The position numbers were made by a program, and so were the translations under genes. A DNA stretch of 37,134 nt. It comes from Comamonadaceae bacterium (GTDB lineage: Bacteria > Pseudomonadota > Gammaproteobacteria > Burkholderiales > Burkholderiaceae_C). Shown here piece after piece: positions 1-8,078 of the stretch. The stretch is from NCBI GenBank assembly GCA_947372745.1, contig CANBUY010000023.1:1-37134 (forward strand). The letters run 5' to 3'. Numbering within the stretch: the first letter of the stretch is position 1; each line of letters starts with the position of its first letter. The notes beneath the pieces are model-generated. The model ran no database searches. It had not been told where the DNA came from and worked only from the letters and a program-made list of their open reading frames with translations.

Positions 1-369
1 ACTGTATGGACGCGGTTTTGAAACAGCCTCAAAAAGCCAGAAACTATGAAAAGGTATTACCCCGGCTTGCCATGCCTCTGTAGCTCGTGAATCGAATCTG
101 TTCAGCCTACCAACTGTGCATAGTTTCAAACTGTGCATAGGCAGCGTAAGCGGGTCTACAGAATTTCAAATTGCCCGCCAGATACCAGACATTGGCACCG
201 ATGGGCCGACTGAAAGATTGGGTCGCTCGGTCCATGTCTTGACTAGCGGTCATAAAGTTGAGGATCCAAAAAATGCGATCGTTCAACATCAAAAATCCAT
301 TTGCCGCTTAGTCATCAACTACGCGATGTGTTTATCCGAAAACTGTTCGGAACATGCCTAAGTGCCCCC
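1..369. other. Stretch with no convincing gene
   Basis: Open frames exist on both strands (about 60 to 81 codons), but none shows a recognisable motif, a good ribosome binding site or a family resemblance, so I do not call them. The only visible structure is a 12-base direct repeat (AACTGTGCATAG) at 112-123 and 129-140. The region lies beyond the 3' end of the antitoxin gene and may be the decayed edge of a neighbouring gene outside the window. Confidence 0.5.
112..140. repeat. 12-bp direct repeat
   Basis: AACTGTGCATAG is present at 112-123 and again at 129-140, a period of 17 bases. The sequence shows this directly. Its function is unknown; it may be a slippage duplication or a pair of binding sites. 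Confidence 0.5.
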
Positions 370-660
370 TCAGACCGCGAGTCTGATGGCCTCAGGCGAT
401 TGCGCGGCAATACGAAGTAGGGTCTTGGCAGCGCCTGAAGGGGCGCGCCTGCCTTGCTCCCAATCCTGCAAGGTACGGACGGACACCCCCAGTAGTGTTG
501 CAAATTCCATTTGCGATACGCCTACTTTTGACCTGGCTTCGGCTGCAGGCGTCAATGCAACAACCGTGGTCCTCGCCGCTTTCCCCGCCTTCATTTGCCG
601 TACCGATGCCAGAAGGTCTTCCTGAAATTGCGCCATTTCCATGTCAATTGACTTAACCAT
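370..660 (-). CDS. NadS-like helix-turn-helix antitoxin
   Basis: A 96-residue DNA-binding protein, the likely antitoxin of the preceding RelE-like toxin gene. The N-terminal part (AQFQEDLLASVRQMKAGKAA) resembles NadS/HigA-type antitoxins. An XRE-type helix-turn-helix follows at about residues 40-75, with VGVSQMEFATLLGVSVRTL then QDWEQGRRAPSGAA. Such proteins bind and neutralise the toxin and repress their own operon. I start it at the ATG at 660, not at an upstream in-frame ATG at 762, because the ATG at 660 overlaps the end of the toxin gene by 8 bases and has a purine-rich GAGGTGG just upstream; the upstream extension shows no antitoxin character. Toxin-first order is as in higBA and nadS pairs. 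Family assignment is strong; activity in this host is inference. Confidence 0.85.
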   Translation of the reverse strand: MVKSIDMEMAQFQEDLLASVRQMKAGKAARTTVVALTPAAEARSKVGVSQMEFATLLGVSVRTLQDWEQGRRAPSGAAKTLLRIAAQSPEAIRLAV

Positions 661-964
661 TTTCCACCTCACGTTTAAGTTGGGCCAAAAATTCAGCCGG
701 AAGATTGTCAAAATTAGCCTTGGCATACACGATGAGTAACCAGATACGTCCTTCAACTTCATTGAAGTAAATCACTCTTGCACCACCACGCTTTCCCATG
801 CCTTGGCGTGCCCAACGTACCTTGCGGCAACCACTGGAGCCAGGTACGACATCACCCGCAAGCGGGTTGGCCGCGATCCAGTTAATGAATTCGGAACGTT
901 CAGATTCTGACCATACTTCATCAGCATATTTTTGAAAAATCGGAGTTTCTGAAACGGTATGCAT
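653..964 (-). CDS. RelE/HigB-like type II toxin
   Basis: A 103-residue protein of the RelE/ParE superfamily (the COG4737-like subgroup usually paired with NadS-type antitoxins). The typical order is visible: an N-terminal helix (PIFQKYADEVWSESERSEF), a central basic strand (CRKVRWARQGMGKRGGARVI), the strand YFNEVEGRIWLLIVYAKA, and the C-terminal helix NLPAEFLAQLKREVENG. RelE-family members are usually ribosome-dependent mRNA interferases; whether this one cleaves mRNA cannot be read from the sequence. It is the first gene of the pair, and its last codons overlap the antitoxin start. No strong Shine-Dalgarno precedes its ATG, which would favour lower toxin than antitoxin output (inference). 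Confidence 0.85.
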   Translation of the reverse strand: MHTVSETPIFQKYADEVWSESERSEFINWIAANPLAGDVVPGSSGCRKVRWARQGMGKRGGARVIYFNEVEGRIWLLIVYAKANFDNLPAEFLAQLKREVENG

Positions 965-975
965 TGAAAGTATTG

Positions 976-1014
976 TACGGCATTGCCGTATTTATACGCT
1001 ACGGCATTGCCATA
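976..1014 (-). promoter_or_regulatory. Putative operator pair and -10 of the toxin-antitoxin operon
   Basis: Two near-identical 15-base boxes, TACGGCATTGCCGTA (976-990) and TACGGCATTGCCATA (1000-1014), lie 12 to 50 bases upstream of the toxin start. The first is a perfect TACGGC/GCCGTA dyad around ATT, and the box centres are 24 bases apart. On the minus strand a TATAAA-like -10 (991-996) sits between them; I see no good -35. The layout fits autorepression by the antitoxin or the toxin-antitoxin complex. Confidence 0.6.
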
Positions 1015-1017
1015 CTG

Positions 1018-1219
1018 GATGTTTACTTTTGAGTATCGTCAGCTTATTGTTCTTTATGTGTCTGCTCGAATGATTGAATCAACTGCCGCTGACAGGGGTG
1101 GGGCGCAGAAGCTCACCACGAACCGACTGCTGACGGGCAATGAAATGGGCAACCCGTAAGCAGCCTGTCGTGATCGGCAGCAAAGGGTCTTAAGCTGCCG
1201 ATTCCCAAAAGTAAACATC
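1018..1219. repeat. 202-bp noncoding segment with 14-bp terminal inverted repeats
   Basis: GATGTTTACTTTTG at 1018-1031 is the exact reverse complement of 1206-1219. The interior has no plausible reading frame but contains a perfect 9-bp hairpin (ATCGGCAGC at 1173-1181 with GCTGCCGAT at 1194-1202, 12-base loop). The arrangement resembles a small non-autonomous mobile element (MITE-like) or the scar of an insertion sequence; no flanking target duplication was identified. It fills most of the gap between the toxin-antitoxin operon and the chromate transporter genes. Confidence 0.5.
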
Positions 1220-1261
1220 AATCGCTTTTTTAGCCTTAACCAGCCATTCTGCGACCCCGCA

Positions 1262-1858
1262 TTAAATCCAACCCATCCAGCCCATCACCCCACCCGCACC
1301 CAGCAGCCAGAGCAAATGTATATTGGTGCGCCACACCAGCACGGTGCTGAGGGCGGTTACCAGCCACAGGGGCCAGTTGTGCAATCCGCTGCCGTGGGAG
1401 GCGGTCAAAATCCAGGCGGTTGACACCAGCAACGCGATCACCACGGGGGCCATGCCTTGTTTGAAGGCGCGTACAAACCGGCGCTCCTTGTTTTGGTGCC
1501 CCCAGCGGGCGACCATAAACGTTAGCGTGGTGCTGGGCAGCAAAATACCAAATAGCGCAACCAAAACGCCCAGCAGGGCGGACGGCCAGGCGGCCAAGCC
1601 TGCGGCTAAACCGCCCCCGGCATTCATGCCCACATTCCAGCCGACCAAAGCGATGTACATCACATTGGGTCCGGGTGCCGCTTGGGCCAGGGCGATGGAG
1701 GTGGTGAACTGTTCATCGCTTAGCCAGTGGTGCTGATCGACCAAAAACCGGTGCATATCGGGCGCTGTGGTGACCGCCCCACCAACGGACAGCAGCGACA
1801 GCGATAAAAAATGAGTCAGCAAGGTCAGCCAGTCCGTGTGGCTCAGATCAAGCGTCAT
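1262..1858 (-). CDS. chrA2: Chromate transporter, second half (short-chain CHR)
   Basis: A 198-residue, highly hydrophobic inner-membrane protein of the chromate ion transporter family. The CHR signature is visible near the N-terminus: SVGGAVTTAPDMH at about residues 24-36 and APGPNVMYIALVG at about 61-73, followed by several hydrophobic helices. Proteins of this length are half the size of classic ChrA and normally work as pairs. The start chosen at 1858 overlaps the stop of the preceding half by four bases (ATGA), the usual coupled arrangement; an upstream in-frame start at 1942 would lie deep inside the neighbour. Chromate efflux is the family role; the natural substrate here could be another oxyanion. 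Confidence 0.85.
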   Translation of the reverse strand: MTLDLSHTDWLTLLTHFLSLSLLSVGGAVTTAPDMHRFLVDQHHWLSDEQFTTSIALAQAAPGPNVMYIALVGWNVGMNAGGGLAAGLAAWPSALLGVLVALFGILLPSTTLTFMVARWGHQNKERRFVRAFKQGMAPVVIALLVSTAWILTASHGSGLHNWPLWLVTALSTVLVWRTNIHLLWLLGAGGVMGWMGWI

Positions 1859-2457
1859 GAGGTGACCTTGTGCGCTGTCAACTGGCCGAGTTGGCGGTAC
1901 GCCCATGCGCACGCCAGAGTGCCAATGCTGAGCAAGACCCAAAACAGCGGAATTCTCAAGAAGGCAATTGCTATAAAAGTTGTAGCTGCTATAGCTGAAA
2001 AGGCAATGGCTGACATGACATTTGCCTTTAAACCCTGTGTCAGTTTGAGCCCGGTCGCCGCAATCAGACCTGCGGCGACGGCGCCCATGCCACGCAGCGC
2101 GCCCTGAACGCCGGGCACATCAGAAATGCCGGCAAAGATCGCAGCCAGCGCCAAAACCAATAACAAGGGGAAGAGCAAGATGCCCGAGACCGAGACCAAA
2201 GCGCCCCGAAGCCCAAAATAACGGTCCCCAATCATCAAGGATAAATTGACGACATTGGGGCCGGGCAGAATTTGGGCCACAGCCCAATCTTCCAAAAACT
2301 CTTCAGGTGTCAGCCATTGCTTGTTTTCAACCAACTCACGCTGAACGATCGACAAAACACCACCAAAACCCTGAAGGGCCAGAAATGTAAAAGACCAAAA
2401 CAAATCGGATAAAGAGGTGGGCTGAGGCCTACTTGGGGTGGGATCGAAACTTGACAT
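1855..2457 (-). CDS. chrA1: Chromate transporter, first half (short-chain CHR)
   Basis: A 200-residue membrane protein with the CHR-family N-domain: FLALQGFGGVLSIVQREL at about residues 25-42, WLTPEEFLEDWAVAQ at 48-62 and LPGPNVVNLSLMIG at 64-77, then hydrophobic helices. It pairs with the next gene by ATGA overlap, so the two probably form a heteromeric transporter equivalent to one long-chain ChrA. The gene starts 63 bases after the stop of the lipase-like gene on the same strand. A GCTAT-N7-GTAGC motif at 1970-1986 lies inside its C-terminal coding region (residues around IAATTFIAIA). Confidence 0.87.
   Translation of the reverse strand: MSSFDPTPSRPQPTSLSDLFWSFTFLALQGFGGVLSIVQRELVENKQWLTPEEFLEDWAVAQILPGPNVVNLSLMIGDRYFGLRGALVSVSGILLFPLLLVLALAAIFAGISDVPGVQGALRGMGAVAAGLIAATGLKLTQGLKANVMSAIAFSAIAATTFIAIAFLRIPLFWVLLSIGTLACAWAYRQLGQLTAHKVTS
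1970..1986 (+). repeat. GCTAT-N7-GTAGC motif inside a CHR gene
   Basis: GCTAT and GTAGC are separated by exactly 7 bases, with TTG before and TGCT after. It matches the geometry of the copies at 11894, 15237, 18489 and 24365. It lies antisense within the C-terminal coding part of the first chromate transporter half. It may be an in-frame copy of a dispersed element or a chance match in Ala/Ile codons. Confidence 0.35.
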
Positions 2458-2520
2458 TGATTAATTATGAGATCGTCGCGCCTTGATTACTTGGCGTGAA
2501 TAAATTAATTTTTATGTCGG

Positions 2521-3399
2521 TTAACGAAGTTGAGAAAGCACCCAGTCGCCTACCGCGCGGTTTTGGCTGAGTTCCAAGTGTCCCAGGCCTTCAAAGATCA
2601 TCACTGGGGCGCCTTCAAGTAGCTGCTCACGTTGAGGGTAAACAATGCTGTCTTGTGGGGCGAGCGCCAGGTGCATGAGCCTGCGTGTTTCAGGTGTTTC
2701 GCTCGTCTCCAGTGCCTTCAGCCAGTCGCTGTGCCAAAACATTTGTTGGCCATTGGGGGTTTTGGGGTGGGGGTCAATCTGGGTGCCTTGGTGCGGCGTG
2801 CCCAGGGTGACGATGCGGGCAACCCGTTGCGTGCCGCAGGACCGCATCCAGGCCCTGATCGCCAAGCCGCCCATGCTGTGCCCGACCAAGGCCACTTGGT
2901 CAACCCCGGTTTGACGGCACAACTCTGAGGCCGTTTCTTCAATGATAGGTGCGTAGCGGTCAATCGAGGTGAATAAGGGTTCCAGATCCACGGCCAGCAC
3001 CGGATGGCCCGCTTGGCGCAGTTGCTCGGCCATCCTGTCCCACACCTTATGGTTACACAGATAACCATGCACCAGCACCACAGGCGTTTTTAAGTGAATG
3101 CCAGCTGGTGGCATGGTGAGCTTGGGTTTGTTGGCCCACGGTTGTTGCAACAGGTAAACACGGCAGCAGGCCAGATATTCACCCAGCACCGAGCGCCACC
3201 ACAGCGCACTTTGCCCCGGTGTGCGGGACTTCACGGCATAGCTGACGATCAAAATCAGATTAATCGCAAAGGGTGCCAACAAGGCTGCTAAAGGAATAAG
3301 CCAGTAGCCCAGCGCGGTTTGATGACCAAGGAACCAACCCAGCACGGCCCCCAAGAGCAGCTGTGTGGCCAACAGGCGGCGAAGCAGTTTGGCGAGCAT
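2521..3399 (-). CDS. Membrane-anchored triacylglycerol lipase-like alpha/beta hydrolase
   Basis: A 292-residue protein with an alpha/beta hydrolase fold. The first ~56 residues hold two hydrophobic segments (about 12-27 and 33-56), suggesting anchoring in the inner membrane. The hydrolase core starts at VVLVHGYLCNHKVWDRM (107-123), whose HGY supplies the oxyanion region. The nucleophile is Ser175 in LVGHSMGGLA, and the rest of the triad is probably Asp250 (APQDSIV) and His274 (GLGHLEL). VTLGTPHQGT (197-206) is typical of bacterial lipases and lipase-like esterases. Substrate is unknown. It starts only a few bases downstream of the beta-oxidation genes on the same strand, so it may be co-transcribed with them and supply fatty acids (inference). 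Confidence 0.8.
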   Translation of the reverse strand: MLAKLLRRLLATQLLLGAVLGWFLGHQTALGYWLIPLAALLAPFAINLILIVSYAVKSRTPGQSALWWRSVLGEYLACCRVYLLQQPWANKPKLTMPPAGIHLKTPVVLVHGYLCNHKVWDRMAEQLRQAGHPVLAVDLEPLFTSIDRYAPIIEETASELCRQTGVDQVALVGHSMGGLAIRAWMRSCGTQRVARIVTLGTPHQGTQIDPHPKTPNGQQMFWHSDWLKALETSETPETRRLMHLALAPQDSIVYPQREQLLEGAPVMIFEGLGHLELSQNRAVGDWVLSQLR

Positions 3400-3403
3400 G
3401 GGG

Positions 3404-5560
3404 TTAATAGACTGGTTGGTAGCGACGCACGGCGGCTTTGACCTCGTCCGTCATCACAAAGCCTGGCCCAAAACGCTGGGCCAACTCATCGGCCCGTTTG
3501 ACAAAAGCGTCCAACCCCATGCCGTAGATAAACTGCAGGGCACCGCCCGTCCAGGCAGGAAATCCGATACCGAAAATGGAACCAATATTGGCCTCGGCCA
3601 CACTGGTCAGCACGTTTTCACTCAAACAACGTGCGGTCTCAATGGCTTGGCGATACAGCAAGCGGTCTTTCAGGTCGGTAATGTCCCACGGTGTATCGGC
3701 TTTCTCAAACAGGGGTTTGAGTTGGGGCCAAAGGTGTTTTTTAGCTCCTGCTTCGGTGGGGTAGTCGTAAAAGCCGGCACCGCCTGCGCGGCCGGGTCGC
3801 TGGTGTTCTTTCACCATGCGTTCCACCACCAACTCGCCGGGGGTGGCTACGTAGGTTTTGCCCTCGGCGGCCAAGTCGGCGCGGGTTTGTTCCATGACGT
3901 GCAGGCTGAGGGTGAGGGCGGTTTCGTCCAGTACGGCCAAGGGGCCCACCGGCATACCGCACTGAATGCCTGCATTCTCAATGGCGGCGGCCGGAATGCC
4001 TTCGCCCAGCATCGCGGCGCCTTCCATCACAAAGGTGCCAAAAACGCGGCTGGTAAAAAAACCGCGCGAGTCGTTCACCACAATTGGAATTTTTCCAATT
4101 GATTGCACGTAATCAAAGGCCCGTGCCACGGTGTCGTCATCGGTTTGCGGGCCGCGAATGATCTCGACCAGTTTCATTTTGTCGACTGGGCTGAAAAAGT
4201 GAATGCCAATGAATTTTTCTGGGTGGGCGCTGGCTTGGGCCAAGCCTCCGATGGGCAAGGTCGAGGTGTTGGATGCAAAAAAGCCCTCCGCTGCCAGCAT
4301 AGGCTCGGATTCCTGGGTGACGCGGGCTTTGAGTTCGCGCTGCTCAAACACGGCTTCAATGATCAGGTCACAGTCTTTCAGATCAGCCACCTGCCCGGTG
4401 GCGTGAATGCGACCCAGCACTTGCGTTTGGGCATCGGCACTCAGCCGACCTTTGTCAACCTGAGCTTGGGTCAGCTTGGCGCTGTAGGTTTTGCCTGATT
4501 CTGCTTTCTCGAGGTTCACATCTTTCAAAACCGTGTGAATGCCCCGGCTGGCTTGCACATAGGCAATGCCAGCGCCCATCATGCCGGCACCCAGCACACC
4601 CACTTTTGCCGGTTTGAAGCGACTCGCATGTCCGGGTCTTGCCTGGCCGCTTTTGATCGCGTTCAGGTTGAAAAAGGTGGTGACCATGGCCTGGACGTTG
4701 CGGCCCGCCATCAGCTTGGCCAAGTAGCGGCTCTCAATGCGCAAAGCTGTGGGCATATCAACCTGCAGACCCTCCACCATACAGGCCAGAATCGCCTCTG
4801 GAGCGGGGTACAAACCACGGGTTTTCTTTTTGATCATGGCAGGGGCGACGGCCAGCATGCCCGCTATTTTGGGGTTGGCCGGTGTGCCGCCGGGAATTTT
4901 GTAATCTTTATCCTCCCAAGGGTGTTGGGCTGTGGGGTGGGCCGCAATCCATGCCAGGGCCTGATCGCGCATCTCGGCGGCGGCGTTGGCACTGGGTGCG
5001 ACGAGTTCGTGAACCAGCCCCAGTTGGTGCGCAGTTTGCGAGTTGAAGGTCTTGCCTTCCACCAAATAGGGCTGCGCACCGAGCAGACCCAGGTGCCTGG
5101 TCATCTTGGTCACGCCACTGGCGCCGGGCAGCAAGCCGAGCGTCACCTCAGGCAGACCCAACTTATTTTTGGGGTCATCAATGGCGATTCGGTAGTGGCC
5201 CAGCAGCGCCAGCTCCCAGCCTCCGCCCAAGGCAGAGCCATTCAGGCAAGTCACGATGGGTTTGCCCAGGGTTTCCAGGGTGCGAAAGTTTCGCTTCATC
5301 AGCTCTACTTCGTTAAAGATGGCTGGGGCGTCCGAGGGTTTGAGGCGCATCACGCCTTTCAAATCAGCGCCTGCAAAAAAAGTGCTTTTGGCCGAGGCCA
5401 GCACCACCCCCTTGATAGCCGCTTGGTCGCGCAGCACTTGGGCGGTCACTTCGGTCAGGTCGTCCTGCCACTGTCGGCACATGGTGTTGACGGGCGAGTC
5501 GGGCTCATCAAAGGTGAGGGTGGCGATGCCATTTTGAAGTTCGTAGCGAATGGTTTTCAT
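3404..5560 (-). CDS. fadJ: Enoyl-CoA hydratase / 3-hydroxyacyl-CoA dehydrogenase (FadJ/FadB type)
   Basis: A 718-residue multifunctional beta-oxidation enzyme. Residues 1-190 are an enoyl-CoA hydratase domain: FFAGADLKG (61-69) forms the oxyanion hole, and the two catalytic glutamates are Glu116 in GGGWELAL and Glu138 in LPEVTLGLLPG. From about 318 an NAD-binding domain begins with VGVLGAGMMGAGIAY, with His454 in FIGIHFFSPVDKMKLVEI as the dehydrogenase catalytic histidine. The C-terminal domain carries GIGFPAWTGGAL (664-675). The ATG at 5560 overlaps the thiolase stop by one base (TGATG), so the pair is translationally coupled and acts together on long-chain acyl-CoA. FadJ versus FadB cannot be settled by eye. 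Confidence 0.92.
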   Translation of the reverse strand: MKTIRYELQNGIATLTFDEPDSPVNTMCRQWQDDLTEVTAQVLRDQAAIKGVVLASAKSTFFAGADLKGVMRLKPSDAPAIFNEVELMKRNFRTLETLGKPIVTCLNGSALGGGWELALLGHYRIAIDDPKNKLGLPEVTLGLLPGASGVTKMTRHLGLLGAQPYLVEGKTFNSQTAHQLGLVHELVAPSANAAAEMRDQALAWIAAHPTAQHPWEDKDYKIPGGTPANPKIAGMLAVAPAMIKKKTRGLYPAPEAILACMVEGLQVDMPTALRIESRYLAKLMAGRNVQAMVTTFFNLNAIKSGQARPGHASRFKPAKVGVLGAGMMGAGIAYVQASRGIHTVLKDVNLEKAESGKTYSAKLTQAQVDKGRLSADAQTQVLGRIHATGQVADLKDCDLIIEAVFEQRELKARVTQESEPMLAAEGFFASNTSTLPIGGLAQASAHPEKFIGIHFFSPVDKMKLVEIIRGPQTDDDTVARAFDYVQSIGKIPIVVNDSRGFFTSRVFGTFVMEGAAMLGEGIPAAAIENAGIQCGMPVGPLAVLDETALTLSLHVMEQTRADLAAEGKTYVATPGELVVERMVKEHQRPGRAGGAGFYDYPTEAGAKKHLWPQLKPLFEKADTPWDITDLKDRLLYRQAIETARCLSENVLTSVAEANIGSIFGIGFPAWTGGALQFIYGMGLDAFVKRADELAQRFGPGFVMTDEVKAAVRRYQPVY

Positions 5561-6765
5561 CAGATGCGCTCCACGATGGTCGCAATGCCCATGCCGCCGC
5601 CCACGCACAAGGTGGCCAGGCCGTAGCGCAGTTTTCGGCGATGCAGTTCATCAATCAAGGTGCCCAAAATCATGGCGCCGGTAGCCCCCAGCGGGTGGCC
5701 CATGGCAATGGCGGCACCATTGACGTTCACTTTATCGTGCGGCACGTTCATCTCTTTCATGAAGCGCATGACCACGGCGGCGAAGGCTTCGTTCACTTCA
5801 AACAGGTCAATTTGGTCAATGCGCAAACCCGCTTTCAAGAGCGCTTTGCGGGCGGCAGGCATGGGGCCGGTCAGCATGATGGTGGGGTCGGCCCCGCTCA
5901 AAGCCGCCGACACAATGCGGGCGCGCGGGGTGAGGCCGTGAATTTTGCCTGCCGCTTCCGAGCCGATCAGTAGGGCTGCGGCGCCGTCCACAATGCCGGA
6001 TGAATTTCCCGCGTGGTGCACATGGTGGATGCGCTCTACCTGCGGGTAGCGGGTGAGGGCGATGTCATCAAAACCCAGGCTGCCCAGGTGTTCAAACGCT
6101 GGTTTCAGGGCGGCCAAGCCCGCAAGCGTGCTGTTGGGCTTGATGAACTCGTCTTGCGCCAAAATAATCTGGCCCAGCGCATCGGTCACGGGAACGATAG
6201 AGGCGTCAAAGTAGCCGCTGCTGCGGGCATGGGTGGCGCGCCGTTGGGATTCCAGGGCAAACGCGTCCACGTCATCCCGCGTAAAACCTTCCAGCGTAGC
6301 GATCAAATCAGCACCAATGCCTTGCGGTACAAACGCGGTGGCGCAGTTGGTTTCGGGGTCGTTGGCCCAGGCGCCGCCGTCTGAGCCAATGGGCACGCGG
6401 CTCATGCTTTCTACGCCACCGGCCACCACCAGGTCTTCCCAGCCCGAGCGCACTTTTTGGGCGGCCAGGTTGACGGCCTCCAGGCCCGAGGCACAAAACC
6501 GGTTGATCTGCACCCCCGAACACCTGAAATCCCAGCCCGCTTTGAGAGCGGCCACTTTGGCAATGACCGAGCCTTGTTCGCCCACCGGCGACACCACGCC
6601 CATCACCACATCGTCCACCTGTGAGGTGTCGAGTTGGTTGCGCAGCTGCAACTCAGTCAGCACGCCGGCCAGCAAGTTGACGGGCTTTACCTCAAAAAGA
6701 CGGCCGTCTTTTTTACCTTTGCCGCGCGGGGTGCGGATGGCGTCAAACACAAATGCTTCGGTCAT
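5560..6765 (-). CDS. fadA: Acetyl-CoA acyltransferase (thiolase)
   Basis: A 401-residue thiolase catalysing the last step of beta-oxidation, cleavage of 3-ketoacyl-CoA by CoA. The acyl-accepting cysteine is Cys91 in [16 protein letters not shown]. The C-terminal half has [14 protein letters not shown] with catalytic His357, and the second cysteine Cys387 in LCVGGGMG. Length is normal for FadA/FadI. It is the first gene of the minus-strand operon and is divergent from an acyl-CoA dehydrogenase across a 127-base gap, so the three genes cover the complete oxidation spiral. A biosynthetic (PhaA-like) role is less likely because of the tight link to the multifunctional enzyme. Confidence 0.92.
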   Translation of the reverse strand: MTEAFVFDAIRTPRGKGKKDGRLFEVKPVNLLAGVLTELQLRNQLDTSQVDDVVMGVVSPVGEQGSVIAKVAALKAGWDFRCSGVQINRFCASGLEAVNLAAQKVRSGWEDLVVAGGVESMSRVPIGSDGGAWANDPETNCATAFVPQGIGADLIATLEGFTRDDVDAFALESQRRATHARSSGYFDASIVPVTDALGQIILAQDEFIKPNSTLAGLAALKPAFEHLGSLGFDDIALTRYPQVERIHHVHHAGNSSGIVDGAAALLIGSEAAGKIHGLTPRARIVSAALSGADPTIMLTGPMPAARKALLKAGLRIDQIDLFEVNEAFAAVVMRFMKEMNVPHDKVNVNGAAIAMGHPLGATGAMILGTLIDELHRRKLRYGLATLCVGGGMGIATIVERI

Positions 6766-6823
6766 GGTGGACTCAAGTTAGGGTGGTTTGGGGTGGCTGT
6801 GTGGGCGATTTTTACGCCCTCAA

Positions 6824-6834
6824 ATACAGTGTAT
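6824..6834. promoter_or_regulatory. Dyad in the divergent beta-oxidation promoter region
   Basis: ATACAGTGTAT is a perfect odd palindrome (ATACA-G-TGTAT) in the 127-base gap between the thiolase and acyl-CoA dehydrogenase starts. It could be the operator of a fatty-acid-responsive repressor or part of a -10 region. I cannot assign a regulator. Confidence 0.3.
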
Positions 6835-6892
6835 TCTTTTAACAATTCCAAACCATGGCTTTCATCCACCCCGATTTCACCTAGGCGACACC

Positions 6893-8056
6893 ATGATTCA
6901 GCGCACGCTTTTCACCGCAGAGCACGAAGCTTTTAGAGACAGCTTTCGACGATTTATCGACAAAGAAATTGCCCCCTTTCATGCCGAGTGGGAAGAGCAG
7001 GGCTACGTGGACCGGGCGGTCTGGCACAAGGCGGGGGCCAACGGCTTTTTGTGCATGAGCCTGCCTGAAGAATACGGCGGCTCGGGCGCAGACAAGCTCT
7101 ACTCGGTGGTGCAAATGGAGGAAATCTCGCGCACGGGCTTCAGCGGCATCGGCTTTAGCCTGCACAGTGAAATCGTGGCGCCCTATCTTTTGCATTACGG
7201 CACTCCTGCGCAAAAGGAGAAATACCTGCCCCTGTTGGCCAGCGGCGAGATGATTGGCGCGATTGCCATGAGCGAGCCCGCCGCAGGCTCAGACTTGCAG
7301 GGCATCAAAGCCACGGCGCTGCTGCAGGCGGATGGCAGTTATCTGCTCAACGGCAGTAAAACCTTCATTACCAACGGCTGGCACGCTGATTTGGTGCTGG
7401 TGGTTGCCAAAACCAACCCGGCAGCGGGCGCCAAAGGCACCAGCCTGTTGATTGTTGAGCGCGGCATGCCGGGTTTCTCGGTGGGCAAGCGTCTTAAAAA
7501 GCTGGGGCTTAAAGCGCAAGACACCTCGGAGTTGTTTTTTGACAAGGTGGTGGTGCCTGCGGCCAACCTGCTGGGTGGGCCAGCGCTTGAGAACAAGGGT
7601 TTTATTTGCCTGATGGAGCAACTGCCCTGGGAGCGCCTGCAAATTGCCATTGGCGCCATCGCCGCCGCCCAAGCCGCCATTGATTGGACGGTGGACTACG
7701 TGAAAGAGCGCAAGGTCTTCGGGCAACCCGTGGCGTCCTTCCAGAACACGCGCTTTACATTGGCCGAGTTGCAAACCCAGGTGCAAATTGCTCGCGTGTT
7801 TGTGGATAAATGCACCGAACTCTTGATGGCCAACACACTGGATACCGCCACTGCCAGCATGGCCAAGTACTGGTGCAGCGACCTGCAATGCAAGGTCATG
7901 GACGACTGCGTGCAACTGTTTGGCGGCTACGGCTACATGTGGGAATACCCCATTACCCGCGCCTACGCTGATGCCCGCGTACAGCGTATTTATGGCGGCA
8001 CCAACGAAATCATGAAAGAGGTCATCACCCGGTCGATGGGCTTGGGTGGAAAATAG
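6893..8056 (+). CDS. Acyl-CoA dehydrogenase (long-chain / isovaleryl-like catalytic arrangement)
   Basis: A 387-residue FAD enzyme performing the first oxidation of beta-oxidation. It shows the family signatures IGAIAMSEPAAGSDLQGI (121-138) and QLFGGYGYMWEYPI (341-354). In MCAD/SCAD enzymes the catalytic Glu lies in the C-terminal YEGT motif; here that motif is IYGGTNEI (366-373) with Gly. A candidate base is Glu247 in QLPWERLQIA, the position used by long-chain and isovaleryl-CoA dehydrogenases. I start at the ATG at 6893, preceded by AGGCGA, because the upstream extension to 6788 has no family resemblance. It is divergent from the thiolase/FadJ operon. The electron acceptor would be ETF (family knowledge). 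Confidence 0.9.
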   Translation: MIQRTLFTAEHEAFRDSFRRFIDKEIAPFHAEWEEQGYVDRAVWHKAGANGFLCMSLPEEYGGSGADKLYSVVQMEEISRTGFSGIGFSLHSEIVAPYLLHYGTPAQKEKYLPLLASGEMIGAIAMSEPAAGSDLQGIKATALLQADGSYLLNGSKTFITNGWHADLVLVVAKTNPAAGAKGTSLLIVERGMPGFSVGKRLKKLGLKAQDTSELFFDKVVVPAANLLGGPALENKGFICLMEQLPWERLQIAIGAIAAAQAAIDWTVDYVKERKVFGQPVASFQNTRFTLAELQTQVQIARVFVDKCTELLMANTLDTATASMAKYWCSDLQCKVMDDCVQLFGGYGYMWEYPITRAYADARVQRIYGGTNEIMKEVITRSMGLGGK

Positions 8057-8078
8057 CCCCTTTTTGACTCTAGCTGCC

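Noticed and set aside
116..361. 81-codon plus-strand open frame and overlapping minus-strand frame at 107-292
   Set aside because: No ribosome binding site, no motif and no family resemblance; they overlap each other antisense.
653..964. Novel defence system around the toxin-antitoxin genes
   Set aside because: Only the toxin-antitoxin pair is recognisable; no nuclease, helicase or phage-sensing gene accompanies it in the window.
1173..1202. Perfect 9-bp hairpin as intrinsic terminator of the chromate genes
   Set aside because: It lies about 60 bases beyond the stop, but no run of U follows on either strand.
4535..5626. Long plus-strand open frame (363 codons) opposite fadJ, and similar antisense frames opposite ygiQ, purD and others
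   Set aside because: These are mirror frames of GC-rich genes; the opposite strand encodes clearly conserved proteins there.
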